Below are positions 41,574 through 47,772 of a stretch of 47,772 bases of DNA, one piece after another (the first letter of the stretch is position 1; the number at the start of each line of letters is the position of its first letter). Source of the DNA: Chara braunii. Taxonomy: Eukaryota > Streptophyta > Charophyceae > Charales > Characeae. Position numbers and translations under genes: made by a program. The stretch covers positions 468,085 to 515,856 of the forward strand of contig BFEA01000476.1 in the NCBI GenBank assembly GCA_003427395.1, in the 5' to 3' direction. A model generated the notes under the pieces. It saw only the letters and a program-made list of their open reading frames with translations. It ran no database searches and was not told the origin of the DNA.

Positions 41574-41593
41574 TTTTTTTTTTTTTTTTTTTT
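41574..41593 (-). mobile_element. pure poly(T) insert with 14-bp target-site duplication
   Basis: CACTTCTGCCAGCC (41560-41573) and CACTTCTGTCAGCC (41594-41607) flank exactly 20 T and no other base. Confidence 0.6.
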
Positions 41594-41607
41594 CACTTCT
41601 GTCAGCC

Positions 41608-41959
41608 TAACTAACCACCAACCATACAGTCAGCCAAGAACCCAGGCTGACCATGCCTGTATAGACTCCCAAGGATTCGAGTCCTTACACCGTCGAGCCT
41701 CGTCAACCAGCATCAACCAATCACCCTACTGCCTAAGCCGGCAGCCTACCCTATTTGCCTAAAACGCCAATCTACGAGTCCAAACAACCCTATATGACCA
41801 AAACAACAAAAATCAAATGAACCAAGGATCATATATTCCCCGTAAAACCTAACCTCGGAAAACGTTATCACGTAGAAACGTATCAAACCATTCCTCCATC
41901 CCCTTTTGCCTCGCAGAAGGACCAAAAGTGACAAAAAAAAAAAAAAAATCCTCAAAATC
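41608..41959. other. unassigned sequence
   Basis: No repeat or gene recognised; an A run lies at 41932-41948. Confidence 0.4.
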
Positions 41960-42757
41960 AAGTAGCTGGCCGCACCAGGCCTTTCGCGCTCACGCCCCAC
42001 AATCAGGAAGCGGAGGGGTAGCCATATGGCTTCCCCCTGGCTCAAAGGTAGAAATGCTCAACTACGCAGTGGATCAAGAAAAAGGCAGATGGGTCTATAT
42101 ACTGACGATGTTGGAGTTGGAAGTGGTTAATATCTTGATTGTATATGCCCCCCCCCCGACCCAGTGGCATGACAAGTTTTCTTTGAGTCTCTCAAGGCCA
42201 AACTACCCGGGTTCATATACAGTAGGAATATCCAAGATAACATTCTCCTAGTCAACGAGATGATCAAGTTGACATGATAGACAAAAAACAATGCAGCGAT
42301 CATCTTTATCGACTTCGAGAAGGCGTATGACCACATTGATTGTTTTTTCCTAGACAAGTGCTTGGAAAAACTCAACTTCGCTCTATGCTTCAGAAGATGG
42401 ATAGAGATCCTTCACGTTAACGCAACGACCAGGGTTATGGTGAACGACAATTTGGTCCCTCCCATCAACCTTCAGAGGTCAGTTAGAGAGGGGGACCCTA
42501 TAGCCCCCTCTCTTTGTCATAGTCATGGAAGCATTAGCCGCCAACCTGAGGACACATAAGGACATCAAAAGAATTCAAGTGGCATCAATACCCAAGGAGG
42601 CAATCCCAGTTTGCTCATTGCTTGCAGATGACCTGACCCTAATGGTGGATGCATCTAGAGAATTAATGGACGAAGTACAACACATGATGAATCACTTATG
42701 CAAACTGTCAAATATGAAAGTCAACTGGGAAACAAAACCCAAGGATGGTGGATACGC
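41960..42757 (+). pseudogene. LINE-beta copy with internal deletion joining endonuclease to reverse transcriptase
   Basis: GVAIWLPPGSKVEMLNY and VVNILIVYAPP (42015-42153) are endonuclease-type strands. Within 70 bases the sequence changes to SRNIQDNILLVNEMIKL, normally several hundred codons later, then IFIDFEKAYDHIDCFF (about 42303), QRSVREGDPIAP (about 42474) and SLLADDLTLMV (about 42616; Leu-Ala-Asp-Asp at the catalytic loop). KPKDGGY shows close kinship with the LINE at 34150. It stops abruptly at about 42757. Confidence 0.75.
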
Positions 42758-43814
42758 TGTGACGCCCAACCTCACGCCCAGCAGGACTTCCTGTTCGGAG
42801 TGGGAGTGGGCCTGAAAGTGGACCAAAAAGGGGTGTGTCAAGGATTTTAGGAAGATGGGGGTGGAGTCCCAAGTCAGAACTAAGATCTCATGTGTCAAGT
42901 TTCAGGGATATGAATCACAAGTGGGCGGGCGAAGGATGAGGTTCCATTTTAGGCCTCGGGAAACAGGGTGATCACCTTCGTTGGTCTTGTCGTCTGGGGC
43001 GGATCCGTATTCGGTGTACCGTAGGGACTTAATGGCTGTCCTGTTGGTGCAACACCCATCGTCGACGGGTTTCGCAAATTTCGGAATCGGACGCAGTCGG
43101 CCTCAGCCGAAGCCTGTGCTCCCGTCGTTCGGCTTCCGAACGGGTTCGCCGAACGAATTTCGATGCTCGGTAGGCATGCTCTTGCAGACACTCAGAGCAC
43201 TGGGGTTGCGGCCAGTAGGGGGCGAGTAGTCGCCAAGGGGCAATAGTCAAGCAGTGGAAAGGCAATATACGGTGGTAGGGAGGAAACTCTGTTTCAAGGA
43301 TAACTATGTCGTGTTCAATGATGATTTGACACGTGTACGGGCTGGGACAGTCGGGGTAATGGGGACTATGTTCTAGGGCCCATCTAATATCCCACTCGCA
43401 GAGGCGTTCGGTTCCTGTGTCATATTGAAATTCTAGGAACTCAGTCCTCGATCGTGCAGAAAGGCATGTGCGTTCCCAGTATTATCGGAACTCACGATCC
43501 CTGAAGCAGTCACGGTAAGTGATCCGGAAGGGAATTTCGACATTCATATTGTGGGGTTGGGGTAGGAATCCATGCAATCGAAGTGCTCGTTCATCAACTA
43601 GGTCGAGGGCAGATCCTGTGGGCGCATGTGCACGCGGTGGCCTCTGGCGTCAAACATACACATGCGCTTACACGATCTTCCTTCGATTTGGCCGGGACTT
43701 TTCATAGCTTTTGGGCACAAGTGCATCGGCCCGTCGGATCGGCCAGAAAGGTGTCACTTGCGGGCTCAGTGTGAAGCAGGCATCTAATCAACCTGCATGC
43801 TCACCCCTATTACA
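42758..43814 (+). other. unidentified 1-kb segment, possible solo LTR
   Basis: Starts TGTGACGCCC, a common LTR opening, exactly where the LINE breaks off, and a TTACA lies at 43810-43814. No matching flanking 5-bp duplication, primer-binding site or gag/pol was found, so LTR identity is weak. GTTCGGCTTCCGAACGGGTTCGCCGAACG at 43125-43153 has inverted CGAAC words. Confidence 0.3.
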
Positions 43815-44851
43815 GAAATAAGGACAAGAAAACAAAAAGCACTCATGCATCATAAAAACATATAATTGGTCCGAAAACATACATAGATCGAGTGCGGACA
43901 ATTAATCCACCAGGTTGGCAACCAAGTAGAAAAATGAAGGGGGCGGAAGAGGACATACTTAATCATCCATCAATTTACGAAGGAAAGACAAGGAAAGACT
44001 CGAGACAATCATGAACAAAAAATGGCTTGCGTTGATACCCAAAATTGCGCAGAAAAAGTCGAAGACGAAGCACCATCTCAACACCTCTCGTTATCACTCT
44101 TTCTCTTTCTCTCTTTCTTTCTCTCTCTCTCTCTCTACACCACCCCGGTGCGAGCAGTCCATCGCATCGCACCTACTACTCACACAGAGTTGTCACCCCG
44201 CTTAATCCCATGCAAGCCAAGTTCGTCCGTGTGCCACAATCCTTCACGAGCACACGTTAACCCCGCATACCCAGCACTAGCTCGTCGGATCGCCCAACTC
44301 CCTACTAACAATGGATTCGTGAAAACCAGAGAAACATACCAAAACCAGATAAATCCTATAGACAGAAAAACGTCAATGGAACATAGCATTTTTTTACAAG
44401 TAAAGGTGGACTTTGCACCGTTTCGTGCGCAAATGTCATCGAAACCCCTCCTAAAAATCAGTAAATATACGAGGCCGACTACAACGTGGAAAAAAAAGCC
44501 CATTTTGGAGGCGAACAGGCGACTCCTACTCATGGCCGACGAAAAGATCTCCAATTTATGGAGATTTCAGTGCATAACGAAACGACCAGTCAGTACTGTA
44601 CATTGGAAGTTGTATTTTGTTTCAAAACAGAAGAGCCTTTTTCCGGAACCTAATCCAAGGACGTAAAAACTAACCGAAAATCTGGCAAGGCGAACAGAGC
44701 CTCTTTCTTTGCACTCATAATACTAAGGAAATAGAAGCTTGAAAACGAAGGTAGTAAAAAAACGGGATGCAGAGGAAAGCAAAAAACAGCCAACGACAAC
44801 TGATTTCAAATCTCCAAAAGTTGTGGACAGTCAAATTGACCATATTCGATC
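43815..44851. other. unassigned sequence with a (TC)n stretch
   Basis: A C/T-rich tract at about 44096-44136 is the only clear feature. The 214-codon open frame over 44022-44666 runs through it and has no recognisable domain. Confidence 0.45.
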
Positions 44852-45485
44852 GTCACGGAAATTCAACGACTTCCAAACACGGTTTTATAGGCCTATAACT
44901 CGAATTTGCGCAAATGCAGAAAAGAGTCGAATCTCGCAAGTTTTGAAAGAGACCCTGGGAAATTCTCTCGAAATTCGAAAACCGCACTTTTCGAATTATA
45001 GCCCTATAACGACTGTTTGAAAACGAAACACAGATACAATAATTTTAGTCCGCAATCGGTCAAGCATTTATAGCCCTATAAACGCAATGTTCAACATCAC
45101 GAAAATTGAGCGAAATTCAAACACGACCTCAAAGGCCTATAACGCAAATTTTGGTAAAGTACAAAAAGAGCATAATTTTTAGCCGAGTATTTAAAGCCCT
45201 AAAAACACAATGTTAAAAGTCGTGAAAATTCCACGAAATTCGAACACGACCTTATAGGCCTATAACGCGAATTTTAGGGAAGTAGAAAAAATGCATAATT
45301 TCGCGAGAATTTGACATGAAGCTTGGCGGGCGTAAAACTTTTAATCCGTAATCGGTGAGGTGTTTGAAGCGCTGTAAACGCAATGTTGAACGTCGTAAAA
45401 ATTCAATGAAATTCGAACACGACCTTGTAGGCCTTTAACACGACTTTGCGGGAAATAGAAAAGAGCATAATGTCGTGAGAGTTTG
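44852..45485. repeat. diverged tandem repeat with CCTATAA motif
   Basis: Units contain AGCCCTATAAACGCAATG, then CACGAAAATT...GAAATTC, AACACGACCT, GGCCTATAACGCAAATTT and GAAAAGAGCATAAT. Copies begin near 44852 (partial), 45068, 45191 and 45364. Spacing of 123 and 173 bp reflects gain or loss of a TTTAGTCCGCAATCGGT block. Confidence 0.78.
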
Positions 45486-45562
45486 AATGACAAACCGCAA
45501 ATCGACAATTGTTCATGTGACAAATGTTTTGGTCAAAAAATGAATGACAAACCGCAAATCGA
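45485..45562. repeat. 57-bp spaced direct repeat
   Basis: GAATGACAAACCGCAAATCGA at 45485-45505 recurs exactly at 45542-45562. Confidence 0.85.
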
Positions 45563-45658
45563 AAAGTCGGAACCCAAACGGCAAATTGTCAGTCAATTTC
45601 CAAAATCTCAAAATTGTAAAGTGAAAAACCGCAAAGTACATTTGAAAAAGATCGCGAA

Positions 45659-45853
45659 AACAAAAAGGTTGGCCACACGTGCCTGACTGCGAACTGCGAC
45701 CTACTGTTGTACAAATTTACAAGAATTTACAAGCTGCTAACGACTAGACTCAGATAACAAAAAGGTTGGGCACACGTGCCTGACTGCGAACTGCAACCTA
45801 CTGTTGTACATATTTACAAGAATTTACAAGTCGCTAACGACTAAACTCAGATA
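45659..45853. repeat. 97-bp tandem duplication
   Basis: Two units each running CAAAAAGGTTGG, CACACGTGCCTGACTGCGAACTGC, CTACTGTTGTACA and CTAACGACTA to ACTCAGATAA, with about six differences. Confidence 0.92.
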
Positions 45854-45964
45854 ATCTGTTGAACAGTGACAAAAGGAAACCTGATCTAATGCGGAAGCAG
45901 AAATGACATCGATCTCGATGACACTCTGCCAACCTCCGAAGCAATCGGTTCCTAGAAGGTCTTC

Positions 45965-47590
45965 CTAGTCGACATCCTCCGTTGTCATGGAATTCAACAT
46001 CTCAGAGATCTTTTGTCTGGTCTGTGAGAAGAGGGTCCTGTCTGTCTTCAGTTGGAAGTTGTAACAAAGAACGCCGCAGCTCCAGTCATAGACGTCCTCG
46101 GAAGGGTCTCTCGTAGTCTTTCCTTGAGGATTTGTCTTGAACTGAGGATAGTAACCCTCTCCTTTCTCACGTTGTGCAAACCAAGCAACTTTGAATCGTT
46201 TACCTGCTAGCAGCTCGACAACCTTGCCAATGTGGTAAGGTTTGCCTCTCTTTTCCTGCCTGAACAAGCTCGTAATGCGATGAAAGTGTTGACCTCGACA
46301 TCGCCGTAATTTCCGTCTTTGTCCTCTCGAAACCGTCTGCTCTTTCGTGCACGGATGTAGATGGGTCTCTCAGGAGGGAAAAAATCATCCCAGCGTTGGT
46401 CAAAGTCGTTAGCGGTTGGTGAAACTTCTTCACCTGCTCTGCGGACATCAGCTGATACAGAGGGCCACGCGAAAGGCTCTTTGAGGTTTGTGTCCTCAAG
46501 GTCGAGAGTTTTCTGCGTTGCTATAAACTTATTCCACCATTCAATGTTGTGGGGTTGAGCGTAATGCGACAGGGCATGTACGTTGGCTTTCAAGGCGGCG
46601 ATGGAAAGTACATCATTGTCAACCTTGAATTTCGAAGATCCTCCCGCTTTTCGATTACGGACATGACCTTCACTGCTGACGACCTTATCACGCCTCTCGT
46701 CCTCACCCCGACAAGTAAGTCCATATCTTGCTTCCAAAGATCGGATTGCATGCTTTGGTGAAGCTTGAACTTATCCTATTGGCTCTGACTTGAAGATGTC
46801 CAGATCTTCTCTGTCGTTCGGCTGCCACTGCGAGTTATGATATTGCTTGCTCCAAATGCACATCTCCCCGTTGTCATTGCGCTTGATTTGGAAATGTTGG
46901 TTGAAGCTAATATCATTGACATTATGTAGATGATCCTGAACATACAACTTCCAGTCCATTGTTTCCGTCATCTCCTCAACGTGCACGCCATGATCTTGTT
47001 CTACTTTGTTTGTACGACTCCGTAATCACGTGTTGCAACTCAGGAAGATTGAACGCACCATGTGCAGCCAGCTTTCTCGAGAAACAGCTGAACATCTGGT
47101 CGATGTCCTAGTGCGTATGACCCATAAGAAGAAAGTTTAACTTAACTTTACTAAACACTCTCATTTTCACCAAGAACACGAGATATGACAACACAAATTT
47201 GTTCTTGTTCTCTTTCGAAGTGTTATCAAGTGTAAGATACAAGACTCTCGGAAATGGTACAGGAAATCTAACGATGAAGAACAGTTAGTATGAAATTAAA
47301 ATCTGATTTGAAGTTGTCAAAGAAAACAGTTGCAGAGGCGTTCGATGAGAGTCCTAGCACCTTAGCCCAAACCACGTGAATTTTCACAAAGTTCCCTTCT
47401 TTTAGTTTCAAATCCTTTGGAACCCTAGTGAAGTGTGGCAGTATAGTCTTGCTCTGATCCATCCCATCAATGATCATTGCGACATACTCTGATGGATGAC
47501 TTGAAGCCTTGTGGCGATGCTTACTGAGTTTTTGTCTCTCTTCTGCCTGCATTAACCGGTGCTTCTCTAGTGCCTTGCCAAACATTTCTG
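45965..47590 (-). pseudogene. decayed DUF7869-like gene (IIDGMDQ / LDNT / GHTH family)
   Basis: On the minus strand an exon seems to start after an acceptor (TTTTGTTATTTGCGCAG, about 47605-47589). In order come EYVAMIIDGMDQSKTILPHF (about 47490-47430), YLTLDNTSKENKNKFVL (about 47220), NFLLMGHTH followed by a TAG stop and DIDQMF (about 47135-47100), and SRKLAAHGAFNLPEL. After a frameshift come EEMTETMDWKLYVQDH (about 46980) and a Trp-rich C-terminal part (QPHNIEWWNKFIATQ; HIGKVVELL; VAWFAQREKGEGYYPQF) ending at 45965. Several frameshifts and stops make it a pseudogene. Proteins with these three motifs are multicopy in many eukaryotes. I connect them to the DUF7869 family from memory. Aspartates spaced this way would fit an RNase H-like transposase fold, but that is inference. 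The 5' exons lie beyond the window. Confidence 0.68.
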
Positions 47591-47772
47591 CGCAAATAAC
47601 AAAACAAGCGGTTACTTTGTCAAAACATGTTAAAGAAAAGAGACAAAGCGCGATGAAGGGCCTTAAAATCGAAAGCAATTATTAGACAAAGTGTTATAGG
47701 GCTATAACTCAGGAAAGTCAATCCACAAGTGTCGTGCATCATAGCATTCAAAGTTTGGGCAAGGCAACGCAG

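Noticed and set aside
44022-44666. 214-codon plus-strand open frame
   Set aside because: Runs through a (TC)n tract, has no recognisable motif and lies in sequence without other gene signs.

Overview
The window looks like a piece of a large, repeat-swollen eukaryotic nuclear genome. Almost all of it is transposon sequence, with one host gene threaded through the first half. That gene is the 3' end of an IFT70/TTC30 homologue (intraflagellar transport), so the organism makes cilia or flagella. Plant-type telomere-like units (CCCTAAA at 27218-27238, TTTAGGG near 9894) and plant-like LINE ORF2 proteins with a C-terminal zinc-binding region suggest a streptophyte with swimming sperm. A charophyte alga such as Chara is my best guess; this is an inference, not proven.

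Layout. 1-693: microsatellite and a tRNA-derived SINE. 694-9917: a nearly complete LINE with a 5' UTR of repeated G-box hairpins, ORF1 (CCHC knuckle) interrupted by a 791-bp segment with perfect intron borders, an extra ORF starting on a TAATG overlap, and ORF2 (endonuclease, reverse transcriptase, zf-RVT-like end). 9918-11323: retroposon tails, a nested SINE and a TTAA-flanked foldback element. 11615-25546: the last three IFT70 exons (21, 69 and 73 codons plus stop), separated by introns of about 5.0 and 8.4 kb packed with LINE pieces, foldback elements, retroposons and three copies of an unknown ~1-kb repeat. 25547-31062: a fourth copy of that repeat, MITEs and an 11-bp minisatellite. 31063-31306: a Nextera mate-pair junction adapter followed by a run of N, so continuity is doubtful there. 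31331-33966: a second SINE copy split by a TTAA element, then two long foldback elements. 34150-43814: two decayed LINEs of one subfamily, many short poly(A) retroposons with target-site duplications, and a possible LTR. 43815-47772: AT-rich tandem repeats and, on the minus strand, a decayed gene of the 'IIDGMDQ / LDNT / GHTH' type (DUF7869-like).

How the parts connect. Three separate ORF2-bearing LINE copies (12136-14656 minus, 15345-16208 plus, 34150-38125 plus) end in the same tail, which has a conserved stem-loop and poly(A). The same tail occurs on short elements elsewhere, which suggests that short retroposons borrow the LINE machinery. Several insertions consist of little more than a poly(A) tract between direct repeats, the extreme product of 5' truncation. 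A second group of elements shares ACCACYAGT termini and TTAA at both ends, and is found nested and abutting. I see no CRISPR array, rRNA gene or functional tRNA gene.
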